NCBI RefSeq assembly: GCF_001015195.1
Contig: NZ_LDES01000024.1
Span: 248,001-312,000, forward strand
Direction: 5' to 3'
Length of the DNA stretch: 64,000 nucleotides
Origin: Sphingomonas sp. Y57
GTDB lineage: Bacteria > Pseudomonadota > Alphaproteobacteria > Sphingomonadales > Sphingomonadaceae
In this document: positions 46,669 to 53,805 of the stretch, in pieces
Layout: every line of letters starts with the position of its first letter
How positions within the stretch are numbered: position 1 is the stretch's first letter
Translations under genes and position numbers: made by a program
Notes under the pieces: model-generated
Database searches by the model: none
What the model saw: the letters and a program-made list of their open reading frames with translations, nothing else
Told to the model about the DNA's origin: nothing

Positions 46669-47550
46669 ATGGCCGCGCGCGCCTACTGGCAGGGGCAAAT
46701 CCGCCTCGCGCTCGTTTCGATCCCGGTCGAAATCTACCCCGCGACCGGTAGCGGGGCGCAAGTCGCCTTTCACCAGATCCACGAGCCATCGGGCAAGCGG
46801 ATCAAATATGAGAAGGTGGTGCCCGGTATCGGGCCGGTCGATACCGATGACATCGTCAAGGGCTATGAGGTGTCGAAAGGGAATTACGTCCTGCTCGAAC
46901 AGGACGAGATCGACGCCGTCAAACTGGAGAGCAAGCGCACGCTGGAGCTGGTCCAGTTCGTCGCTTCGGACGACATCGACGTAATCTATTTCGAGAAGCC
47001 TTATTATGTCGTACCCGCGGACGAGCTCGCCGAAGAGGCCTTCATCGTGCTCCGGGAGGCGTTGCGCCGGACCCGCAAGGTCGGGTTGGGCCAGCTCGCG
47101 ATGCGGGGCCGCGAATATGTCGTCAGCCTCAAGCCCTGCGGACGCGGCATGGTTCTGGAGACGCTCCGCTATGCCGACGAGGTGCGCAAGGCGCAGAGCT
47201 ATTTTCGCGAAATTCCGGACAGCAAGCCCGATGCCGACCTGCTCGACCTGGCCGAGACGCTGATCGACAAGAAGAGCGCCAAGTTCGATGCGAGCGAATT
47301 CCACGACCGCTATGTCGATGCGCTCAAGGCGCTGATCGAGAAGAAGCGCAAGGCCAAGGGCAGGAAGGTCATCGAGGAAGAGGAGGAGGAGGAGGTTCCG
47401 GCGCGCAAGGGCAACGTCATCGACCTGATGGCTGCGCTCAAGAAGTCGGTCGAGGGTGGGCCCGGCGCGAAGCCGGCTGGCGCGCGAAAGCCGGCGCCGG
47501 CGCGGAAGGCGGCTCCGGCGCGGAAGGCGCCCGCCCGCAAGCGGGCCTGA
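46669..47550 (+). CDS. ku: Ku protein, DNA end binding for NHEJ
   Basis: 293-aa bacterial Ku homodimer subunit that rings broken DNA ends and recruits LigD. The core (RAYWQGQIRLALVSIPVEIYPA...HQIHEPSGKRIKYEKVV, GYEVSKGNYVLLEQDEID, YYVVPADE) is complete. After a run of Glu the C terminus is a basic Ala/Arg/Lys/Pro tail (ARKPAPARKAAPARKAPARK), probably extra DNA-binding. AGGAGGA precedes the ATG. It is followed 3 bp later by ligD. Confidence 0.97.
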   Translation: MAARAYWQGQIRLALVSIPVEIYPATGSGAQVAFHQIHEPSGKRIKYEKVVPGIGPVDTDDIVKGYEVSKGNYVLLEQDEIDAVKLESKRTLELVQFVASDDIDVIYFEKPYYVVPADELAEEAFIVLREALRRTRKVGLGQLAMRGREYVVSLKPCGRGMVLETLRYADEVRKAQSYFREIPDSKPDADLLDLAETLIDKKSAKFDASEFHDRYVDALKALIEKKRKAKGRKVIEEEEEEEVPARKGNVIDLMAALKKSVEGGPGAKPAGARKPAPARKAAPARKAPARKRA

Positions 47551-47553
47551 CCC

Positions 47554-50076
47554 ATGGCCGGGCTCGACGAATATAACCGCAAGCGCGACTTCGCGAGGAC
47601 GCGCGAGCCTGCGGGCAGGCTGGAGAAGGGAAGCCGCCACAGGTTTATCGTCCAGAAGCATGACGCGACGCGGCTGCATTACGACTTCCGGCTGGAGATG
47701 GACGGGGTGCTCAAGAGCTGGGCGGTGACGCGCGGCCCCAGCCTCGACCCCGACGACAAGCGGCTGGCCGTCCGGACCGAAGACCATCCGGTGTCCTATG
47801 CCGGCTTCGAGGGGACGATTCCCGAGGGCGAATATGGCGGCGGTACGGTGATGCTGTGGGACGAAGGCAGCTGGGCGCCGGTCGAAGGCAAGAGCGCAAG
47901 GGACCTCGACAAGGGGCATCTCCATTTCACCCTCGACGGGCAGCGGATGAAGGGGGAATGGCTGCTCGTCCGGATCAAGGGCCGCCCGGGCGAGAAGCGC
48001 GAGAACTGGCTGCTCCGCAAGATCGACGATGCGGAGGCGGGCGGCAGCGACGACCTTGTGGCGCATGCGCTGACCAGCGTGAAGACCGGCCGGACGATGG
48101 CGCAGATCGCTGCCGACAAGGCCGGGGAGTCGAGCCTGAAAGGCAAGCGGGGCAAGGCATTCGACGCGATCATGGCCAGGTCGGAAGCGCATAATGTCCA
48201 GGTGGCCCGGCGTTCCGCCAAGCGGCGCGGCAAGGCCGGATCGGCGTCGGCCATCTCGCAGCCGCCGGCGTTCCGCAAGCCGCAGCTGGCCACGCTGGTC
48301 GACCATGTCCCGACCGGAGGCCAATGGATTCACGAGATCAAATTCGATGGCTATCGCGCCCTGATCGCCGTCGCGGGCAATCGGGTGAAGATATTCACCC
48401 GCAGCGGCCTCGACTGGACCGACCGGTTCGCTCCGCTGGCCGAGGCGGTCGCCGCGCTCGGCCTGCCGCCGGCGCTGATCGACGGGGAGATCGTGAGCCC
48501 CGGCGCCGACGGCAATCCCAGCTTCTCCTCGCTGCAGAAGGCGATCAAGGGCGAAGGCGGCAGTTTCGAGCTGTTCGCCTTCGATCTGTTATCGCTGGAT
48601 GGCGACGACCTTACCGGCCTGGGCACGGTCGAGCGCAAGGCGCGGCTGGCCGGGCTGCTTCCCCGGACCCATCCGACGATCCATTATGCCGATCATGTTG
48701 TCGGCGCGGGGGAGAAGCTGTTCGACGCGATGTGTCGCGCCGGACAGGAGGGGATCATCTCCAAACGTGCCGACGGGCGCTACCGGTCAGGTCGGACGAC
48801 CAATTGGCTGAAGGTCAAATGCACCCGGAGGCAGGAGTTCGTCATCATCGGCTGGAGCCGAAGCGATTCCGTCGGGCGCCCGTTTCGTGCCCTCCTGCTT
48901 GCGCAGCAGGGCGAAGACGGGCTGGTCTATGCGGGCAAGGTCGGCACCGGTTTCGACCGCGAGACGATGGAGATGCTCGCGGCGAAATTTGCCGCCCGCG
49001 CACGCAGGACGTCGCCGGCCGAGGTTCCCCGTGCAGAGGCGCGGGGCGCATCGTGGATCCGTCCCGACCTGGTGGCCGAGATCGGCTTTGCGGAATTCAC
49101 CCATGAGGGGATATTGCGGCAGGCGAGCTTCATCGGCCTGCGTTCCGACAAGAAAGCGGCCGAGGTGAGACCGGAGACGCCCATGCCCGTTGAGGAAGTG
49201 GCCCAGCCCGACGAGACACTGGTGAAGATCAGCAACCCCGACCGGGTGATCTTCCCCGAAGCGAAGGCGACCAAGGGCGATCTCGCCCGCTATTATCAGG
49301 CGGTTGGCCCGATCATCCTCCCCTGGCTGGGGCATCGCCCGGTCAGCCTGGTGCGCTGCCCGCAGGGCCGAGCGAAGCAATGCTTCTTCCAGAAGCATGA
49401 TTCGGGCAGCTTCGGCGAGCATGTTCATCATGTCCCGATCAAGGAAAAGGACGGAAAGACAGAGGACTATCTCTATGTGGACGATGTCGCCGGCATCCTG
49501 GCCTGCGTCCAGATGGGGACGATCGAGTTCCATGGCTGGGGCTCGCGGGTCGAACGGATCGAGGCACCGGACCGGATGATCTTCGATCTGGATCCGGACG
49601 TCGGCCTGGACTTCGCCGATGTTCGCAAGGCGGCGAAGGATATCCGGACGCTGCTGTCCGACATCGGCCTCACCAGCTTCGCGATGCTGTCGGGAGGAAA
49701 GGGCGTGCATGTCGTCGTGCCTCTGCGGCCCGACGCTGAATGGCCGGCGGTGAAGGACTTCGCGCATCGCTTCGCGGAGGCGATGGCGCAGGCGGAGCCC
49801 GACCGTTTTGTCGCCACCATGGCCAAGGCGAAGCGGGTCGGCCGCATCTTCATCGACTATCTGCGCAACCAGCGCGGCGCGACTGCGGTGGTGCCCTATG
49901 CCGCCCGGGCGCGAGAGAACGCGCCCGTGGCGGTGCCCGTGGCCTGGAACGAGCTCGATGAGTTCGACAAGGCCAGCGCCTTCACGATCAAGGACGCCGA
50001 CCTGCTGCTGAAGCGGGCGTCGTCCAAGGCACTCAAGGGATGGGGGGTGGCGGACCAGGCGCTGCCGGACCTGTGA
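47554..50076 (+). CDS. ligD: NHEJ DNA ligase D (phosphoesterase-ligase-polymerase)
   Basis: 840-aa multifunctional end-joining enzyme. The N-terminal 3'-phosphoesterase (about residues 30-160) has HDATRLHYDFRLE (His36, His42, Asp44, Arg46). The central ATP-dependent ligase (about 250-540) has catalytic Lys263 in HEIKFDGYRA and EGIISKRADGRY. The C-terminal primase-polymerase (about 555-830) has DLDPD and SGGKGVHVVVPL. The order PE-Lig-Pol matches Pseudomonas LigD. Operonic with ku. Confidence 0.98.
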   Translation: MAGLDEYNRKRDFARTREPAGRLEKGSRHRFIVQKHDATRLHYDFRLEMDGVLKSWAVTRGPSLDPDDKRLAVRTEDHPVSYAGFEGTIPEGEYGGGTVMLWDEGSWAPVEGKSARDLDKGHLHFTLDGQRMKGEWLLVRIKGRPGEKRENWLLRKIDDAEAGGSDDLVAHALTSVKTGRTMAQIAADKAGESSLKGKRGKAFDAIMARSEAHNVQVARRSAKRRGKAGSASAISQPPAFRKPQLATLVDHVPTGGQWIHEIKFDGYRALIAVAGNRVKIFTRSGLDWTDRFAPLAEAVAALGLPPALIDGEIVSPGADGNPSFSSLQKAIKGEGGSFELFAFDLLSLDGDDLTGLGTVERKARLAGLLPRTHPTIHYADHVVGAGEKLFDAMCRAGQEGIISKRADGRYRSGRTTNWLKVKCTRRQEFVIIGWSRSDSVGRPFRALLLAQQGEDGLVYAGKVGTGFDRETMEMLAAKFAARARRTSPAEVPRAEARGASWIRPDLVAEIGFAEFTHEGILRQASFIGLRSDKKAAEVRPETPMPVEEVAQPDETLVKISNPDRVIFPEAKATKGDLARYYQAVGPIILPWLGHRPVSLVRCPQGRAKQCFFQKHDSGSFGEHVHHVPIKEKDGKTEDYLYVDDVAGILACVQMGTIEFHGWGSRVERIEAPDRMIFDLDPDVGLDFADVRKAAKDIRTLLSDIGLTSFAMLSGGKGVHVVVPLRPDAEWPAVKDFAHRFAEAMAQAEPDRFVATMAKAKRVGRIFIDYLRNQRGATAVVPYAARARENAPVAVPVAWNELDEFDKASAFTIKDADLLLKRASSKALKGWGVADQALPDL

Positions 50077-50080
50077 AAAT

Positions 50081-50098
50081 TTATAGCGTATGCTATAA
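50081..50098. promoter_or_regulatory. Perfect AT-rich palindrome TTATAGC-GTAT-GCTATAA
   Basis: 18-bp perfect inverted repeat, AT-rich in a GC-rich region, 4 bp after the ligD stop and 26 bp upstream of the ABM-like gene start. It is followed by AAATAAGG and has no T tract typical of a terminator. It reads as a repressor operator overlapping a promoter of the downstream gene. Confidence 0.55.
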
Positions 50099-50124
50099 AA
50101 TAAGGCGCGGGAGAGGAGGTGCCG

Positions 50125-50463
50125 ATGTTCGTCGCGGTTTATTGGTGGCGGGTACATCCGGGCAAGGAGGAGCAGTTCATCAAGGCCTGGACGCGGGGGA
50201 CCGAACTGATCCGGGAGATTTATGGCAGCTACGGATCGCGCCTTCACCGCGACGCGGACGGCCGGTTCGTCGGCTATGCCGAATGGCCCGACGAGGCGAC
50301 CTGGCGCTACGCCTTCGATCGCAAGATGACCTATGAGGACCCGGAGACCCGCGCCGCCTTCGTCGATGCGGTCTGCGAGGTGCCGCCCGACGTCGAACCG
50401 ATCTTCACGATGACGGTGGTGAGCGACCGCCTGACGACCCGGATCGAGCCCGCAACGGACTGA
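50125..50463 (+). CDS. Antibiotic biosynthesis monooxygenase (ABM)-like small protein
   Basis: 112-aa dimeric alpha-beta barrel type protein. MFVAVYWWRVHPGKEEQFIKAWTRGTELI is the first strand and helix of ABM/ferredoxin-like folds, followed by GSRLHRDADGRFVGYAEWPDEATW. The substrate is unknown; members handle quinones, haem or act as stress-related decoys. The ATG at 50125 has an excellent GAGAGGAGGT; an in-frame GTG two codons upstream overlaps that site. Confidence 0.75.
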   Translation: MFVAVYWWRVHPGKEEQFIKAWTRGTELIREIYGSYGSRLHRDADGRFVGYAEWPDEATWRYAFDRKMTYEDPETRAAFVDAVCEVPPDVEPIFTMTVVSDRLTTRIEPATD

Positions 50464-50485
50464 ACCGGGCCCGCTCCCTTTCGTT
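50461..50485 (+). promoter_or_regulatory. Candidate EcfG promoter of the SDR gene
   Basis: TGAAC at 50461-50465, N16, CGTT at 50482-50485: one mismatch from GGAAC-N16-CGTT, 23 bp upstream of the SDR start. The TGA of the upstream gene's stop codon forms part of the -35 element. Confidence 0.45.
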
Positions 50486-50507
50486 GAACCGCGAGAGGAG
50501 AGCCGCG

Positions 50508-51362
50508 ATGACCGACCAGCAGCAGCCCATGATTCATGAGGACGGCCTTCCAGGCCATGAAAGCACGCTCGAGCCCAAGCCCGACTGGGCACCGCGCTAT
50601 CCCGGTTCAGGGCGGCTGGCGGGCAAGGTGGCGCTGATCACCGGCGCGGACAGCGGCATCGGCCGCGCAGTCGCGGCCCTCTACGCCCGTGAAGGCGCCG
50701 ATATCGCGATTCTCTACCTGTGCGAGCACGACGACGCCCGCAAGACGGTGGAGATTGTCGAGCGCGAGGGCCGGCGGGCGATCGCGATCGCCGGCGATGT
50801 CGGCGACAAGGCCTTTTGCGACCGGGCGGTGGCCGAGGTGGTCGACCGGTTCGGGCGGCTCGACGTGCTGGTCAACAATGCCGGCGAACAGCACCCCGAC
50901 AAGGACATCACCGACATCAGCGAGGAGCAGCTCCGCCGCACTTTCCAGACGAACATCTTCGGGATGTTCTTCCTGACGCAGGCGGCGCGACCGCACCTCG
51001 GCAAGGGGGCGGCAATCGTCAACTGCACGTCGGTGACGATGTATCAGGGGAGCAAGGAGCTGCTCGGCTATTCGAGCACAAAGGGCGCGATCACGGCATT
51101 TACCCGCTCGCTGTCGGAGAATCTGGTGGGCGAAGGGATCAGGGTCAACGCGGTGGCGCCGGGACCGATCTGGACGCCGCTCAACCCGAGCGGCGGCGCC
51201 AGCGCGGAGAAATTAGCGCACTTCGGCGAAAATACACCGATGGGTCGCCCGGGGCAGCCGAATGAGGTGGCTCCGGCCTTCCTGTTCCTGGCCTGCGAGG
51301 ACTCGAGCTATATGTCGGGCCAGGTGCTCCATCCCAACGGCGGGACCGTAGTGAACGGATGA
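50508..51362 (+). CDS. Short-chain dehydrogenase/reductase, stress type (YghA/GSP39-like)
   Basis: 284-aa NAD(P)-dependent oxidoreductase. The N-terminal extension (HEDGLPGHESTLEPKPDW) is characteristic of the YghA/general-stress-protein-39 group. The cofactor motif is ITGADSGIGRAVA, NNAG is in VLVNNAGEQHP, and the catalytic YSSTK follows CTSVTMYQGS. The physiological substrate is unknown. The ATG at 50508 has GAGAGGAGAG upstream; an in-frame ATG at 50484 lacks one. Confidence 0.92.
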   Translation: MTDQQQPMIHEDGLPGHESTLEPKPDWAPRYPGSGRLAGKVALITGADSGIGRAVAALYAREGADIAILYLCEHDDARKTVEIVEREGRRAIAIAGDVGDKAFCDRAVAEVVDRFGRLDVLVNNAGEQHPDKDITDISEEQLRRTFQTNIFGMFFLTQAARPHLGKGAAIVNCTSVTMYQGSKELLGYSSTKGAITAFTRSLSENLVGEGIRVNAVAPGPIWTPLNPSGGASAEKLAHFGENTPMGRPGQPNEVAPAFLFLACEDSSYMSGQVLHPNGGTVVNG

Positions 51363-51377
51363 AGGGAGGGGAAGACG

Positions 51378-51468
51378 CCAGCGCCCTGCGCTGGCTGTGC
51401 CGCCGCTCATCCGAGGCAAGCCAAGGGCGCGGATGTCCACGCCGGGGGCCAAGGCTTAACAAAAAAAA
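51378..51468. repeat. Structured intergenic element, copy 2
   Basis: Hairpin CCAGCGC-CCT-GCGCTGG, spacer ending CGAGGCAAGCCAAGG, imperfect hairpin GGCGCGGATGTCCACGCC, then AAGGCTTAACAAAAAAAA. It shares part order and core (AGCCAAGG, GGATGTCC, AAC plus A-run) with 45041-45146. The primary sequence of the first stem differs while the structure is kept. Confidence 0.6.
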
Positions 51469-51491
51469 TGGGCGCCCCGAGGGGCGCCCAT
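51461..51491 (-). terminator. Rho-independent terminator of the Ala-rich lipoprotein gene
   Basis: Perfect stem ATGGGCGCC / GGCGCCCAT around CCGAGG, followed on the minus strand by a run of eight T. It ends the transcript of the minus-strand lipoprotein gene 38 bp after its stop. Confidence 0.88.
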
Positions 51492-51528
51492 TCCGTTCGG
51501 TAATCGTGGCTCCTCGCGGAGCCGGCGA

Positions 51529-51762
51529 TTACTTCGAATCCTTGACGGCGTCGGCCGCGTTCTCGGCCGCGTCGGCGGCGTTCTCGAGCGCGCTCTCGGT
51601 CGCCTCATTGGTGGCGGCGTCGGCAGCGTTCTCGAGCGCGTCAGCCTGGTTCTCCAGGGCCGCAGCGGCGTTGTCGGCGGCGTTCTCAGCCGGGGTTTGC
51701 TTGTTGCAGGCGGCCAGAGCCATCAGGCCGGCAGCAACGAAAACGAGGCTCAGCTTCTTCAT
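51529..51762 (-). CDS. Small Ala/Asn-rich repetitive lipoprotein
   Basis: 77-aa lipoprotein: MKKLSLVFVAAGLMALAAC with a lipobox (Cys19), then about 58 residues built from repeats of ENAAD and related units (NAAD, ENQAD, ENAAD, ENAADAAENAAD) ending AVKDSK. This would be one amphipathic alpha helix or coiled coil, like a small Lpp- or entericidin-type envelope protein. The function is unknown. It has its own terminator and appears monocistronic. Confidence 0.8.
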   Translation of the reverse strand: MKKLSLVFVAAGLMALAACNKQTPAENAADNAAAALENQADALENAADAATNEATESALENAADAAENAADAVKDSK

Positions 51763-51979
51763 TCGAGCAGCTCCCAAAGCATATTATCGGCCCGGCTCGA
51801 ACGCCGTTCCTCTGGCTGACATAACGTTGATAAGGGTAGCGTCAACGGAAAATCGACATGAATCGAAGGCTTAAGCGCGCGTCCGCAACGGTCTGCCGCA
51901 ACCGTTCAGCGCCGGTTCACGGCCGTGGGAGTGGCGAAAAGCCGGGATCGTTGCGGAGTCGGACCGCTGCGGCGGCGGG

Positions 51980-52393
51980 CTATTGGGGAATCGATTCCGC
52001 CAGCGACAACTGGTCGAGAATTTTCGCCGTCTCGTCGCGAACGGAGAGCATCACGCCGCGCAGGCGGCACTCGGTTTCGTCGATGCAGTGCTCGCAAGGC
52101 GTATAGGCGAGCCGCGCCGCGCACGGCACCAGCGCCAGCGATCCGCGGGTGGCGCGGACGATGTCGCCATAGGTGATCTCGGTCGGTGCCCGCGACAGCC
52201 AATAGCCGCCTTCCTTGCCCCGCATGGTTTCCACGAAGCCGGCGCGCTTCATCTCCGACAGGATGACGGTCAGGAATTTGGCCGGAATATTCTGCCGCTC
52301 CGCGATTTCGGCGAGTTGAATCGGTCCTTCGCCATAATGATCCGCAAGGTGGAGCAGGGCGCGGATCGCATATCGAGTTCGTTGGGACAGCAC
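51980..52393 (-). CDS. Rrf2-family transcriptional regulator with four cysteines
   Basis: 137-aa winged-helix regulator (MLSQRTRYAIRALLHLAD...LAEIAERQNIPAKFLTVILSEMKRAGFV...RGKEGGYWLSR). Cys91, Cys100, Cys103 and Cys109 (VPCAARLAYTPCEHCIDETECRLR) are well placed to bind an Fe-S cluster, as in IscR and NsrR, so it may sense iron-sulfur, redox or NO state. The start is GTG at 52393. Target genes are not evident; neighbours are a lipoprotein and a tRNA. Confidence 0.92.
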   Translation of the reverse strand: MLSQRTRYAIRALLHLADHYGEGPIQLAEIAERQNIPAKFLTVILSEMKRAGFVETMRGKEGGYWLSRAPTEITYGDIVRATRGSLALVPCAARLAYTPCEHCIDETECRLRGVMLSVRDETAKILDQLSLAESIPQ

Positions 52394-52532
52394 GGGACGG
52401 CCTTTAAGAAGCTTTCACCGATGTAGGCAAACCTTATAAAAATGGAAGAGTAGAGTTAGCCCGATCATGCCCGCTTGCGTCGCAACGGCGCTTTCCTTAT
52501 GGAGCGCCATCTCGGCGCCCGCTGGCGCCCGT

Positions 52533-52610
52533 GGCGATCGTAGCTCAATTGGTTAGAGCGCCGGTTTGTGGTACCGGAGGTTGCGGGTTCAATCCCCGTC
52601 GATCGCCCCA
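52533..52610 (+). tRNA. tRNA-His (GTG)
   Basis: Full cloverleaf. The acceptor stem GCGATCG (52534-52540) pairs with CGATCGC (52600-52606). The extra G-1 (52533) faces C73, the hallmark of tRNA-His. The D arm begins TAGCTC, the anticodon loop TTGTGGT carries GTG at 52568-52570, the T arm is GCGGGTTCAATCCCCGT, and CCA is encoded at 52608-52610. Confidence 0.98.
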
Positions 52611-52688
52611 TTTCCCCGCAGCAGCCATTCTCAGGCCGTCCCTGCAATTTCCGACTCGCTTTGGCGCGGAAACAATATTATTTCGTCT

Positions 52689-52710
52689 GGCGGTAATTAA
52701 ATTACACGCC
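52689..52710. promoter_or_regulatory. Palindrome upstream of the leucine-type dehydrogenase
   Basis: GGCG-G-TAATT-A-AATTA-C-A-CGCC: a symmetric element with an AT-rich core and GC arms, ending 17 bp before the gene start. The TAATT/AATTA core is AT-rich against a GC-rich background, as for Lrp/AsnC-type or other operators. Confidence 0.45.
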
Positions 52711-52727
52711 AATCACGCGAGGGCACG

Positions 52728-53777
52728 ATGACCGCTCCCTGGACCTATTCCGATTTCGACGATCACGAGGGTGTCCACTTGTTTCGCGACGCCGCTTCCG
52801 GCCTCACCGCGGTGATCGCGATACATTCGACCCATCTTGGTCCCGCGGCCGGCGGCACCCGTTTCTGGCACTATGCCGATCCGGCGGAATCGATCACCGA
52901 CGCGCTTCGCCTGTCGCGCGGCATGAGTTTCAAGAACGCGATGGCCGGGCTGCCGATGGGTGGGGGCAAGGCTGTCATCGTCGCCGATTCGCTGCGGACC
53001 AAGACGCCGGAGATGCTGGCCGCCTTCGGTCGCGCCGTCGATTCCCTCGGCGGCCGCTACATTACGGCGGAGGATGTCGGGATGAGCGACGCCGACATGG
53101 TCGCGATCTCGAAGGAGACGCGGCATGTGTCCGGCCTGCCGGTCGCGGCCGGCCATGCGGGCGGTGATCCGGGACCGACCACCGCGAAGGGCGTCTATCT
53201 GGGCGTCCGCGCCGCGATCGCCCGCGGGCTGGGCAGGACCGATCCGGCGGGCGTCCATGTCGCGGTGCAGGGCGTCGGCAGCGTCGGTGGCGGGCTCGCC
53301 CGGCTGCTCGCGAAGGATGGCGTGAAACTGACCCTGGCCGACGTCGATGACCGCCGCGCGCAGGCACTCGCCGAACAACTGGGTGCCACGGCGGTGGCGT
53401 CGAGCGAGATCATGACGATCGAGGCGGACGTCCTGAGCCCCTGCGCGCTCGGCGCGGTGCTCGACGAGCGCGCGATCGCTGCCCTGCGGGTCGGCATCGT
53501 CGCCGGCGGCGCGAACAACCAGCTCGCCACCCCGGCCGACGCCGACCGCATCCATGCGCGGGGTATCCTCTATGCGCCCGACTATGTGATCAACGCCGGC
53601 GGCATCATCAATGTCGCGCTCGAATATCTCGGTCAGGGCGATCGCGCCGAGGTCGAGGCGCGGGTCGCCCTCATCCCCGAGCGGCTCGAGCAGATCTGGG
53701 CGGAGAGCGCGTCGACGGGCGTGCCGTCGGCGGTGGTCGCCGACCGCATGGCGATGCGGCTGATCGGCCGGGCCTGA
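52728..53777 (+). CDS. Leucine/valine-type amino acid dehydrogenase (Glu/Leu/Phe/Val family)
   Basis: 349-aa NAD-dependent oxidative deaminase. Substrate and catalytic region: GPAAGGTRFW, the lysines in MSFKNAMAGLPMGGGKAVI (Lys69, Lys81), and AEDVGMSDADM. The Rossmann motif is VAVQGVGSVGGGLA, with NAGGIINVALEYLG near the C terminus. Length and motifs fit leucine or valine dehydrogenase rather than glutamate dehydrogenase. It is monocistronic, after tRNA-His. Confidence 0.9.
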   Translation: MTAPWTYSDFDDHEGVHLFRDAASGLTAVIAIHSTHLGPAAGGTRFWHYADPAESITDALRLSRGMSFKNAMAGLPMGGGKAVIVADSLRTKTPEMLAAFGRAVDSLGGRYITAEDVGMSDADMVAISKETRHVSGLPVAAGHAGGDPGPTTAKGVYLGVRAAIARGLGRTDPAGVHVAVQGVGSVGGGLARLLAKDGVKLTLADVDDRRAQALAEQLGATAVASSEIMTIEADVLSPCALGAVLDERAIAALRVGIVAGGANNQLATPADADRIHARGILYAPDYVINAGGIINVALEYLGQGDRAEVEARVALIPERLEQIWAESASTGVPSAVVADRMAMRLIGRA

Positions 53778-53805
53778 TCCTCCGGCGCGGCGGCGCGCGG
53801 CCGAG

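Noticed and set aside
48787-50592. A 601-codon minus-strand frame opposite ligD
   Set aside because: Antisense shadow of the LigD ligase and polymerase domains.
51359-51874. A 171-codon plus-strand frame downstream of the SDR
   Set aside because: It translates the structured repeat, a terminator and the antisense of the Ala-rich lipoprotein. Low-complexity Ala/Ser output with no coding sign of its own.
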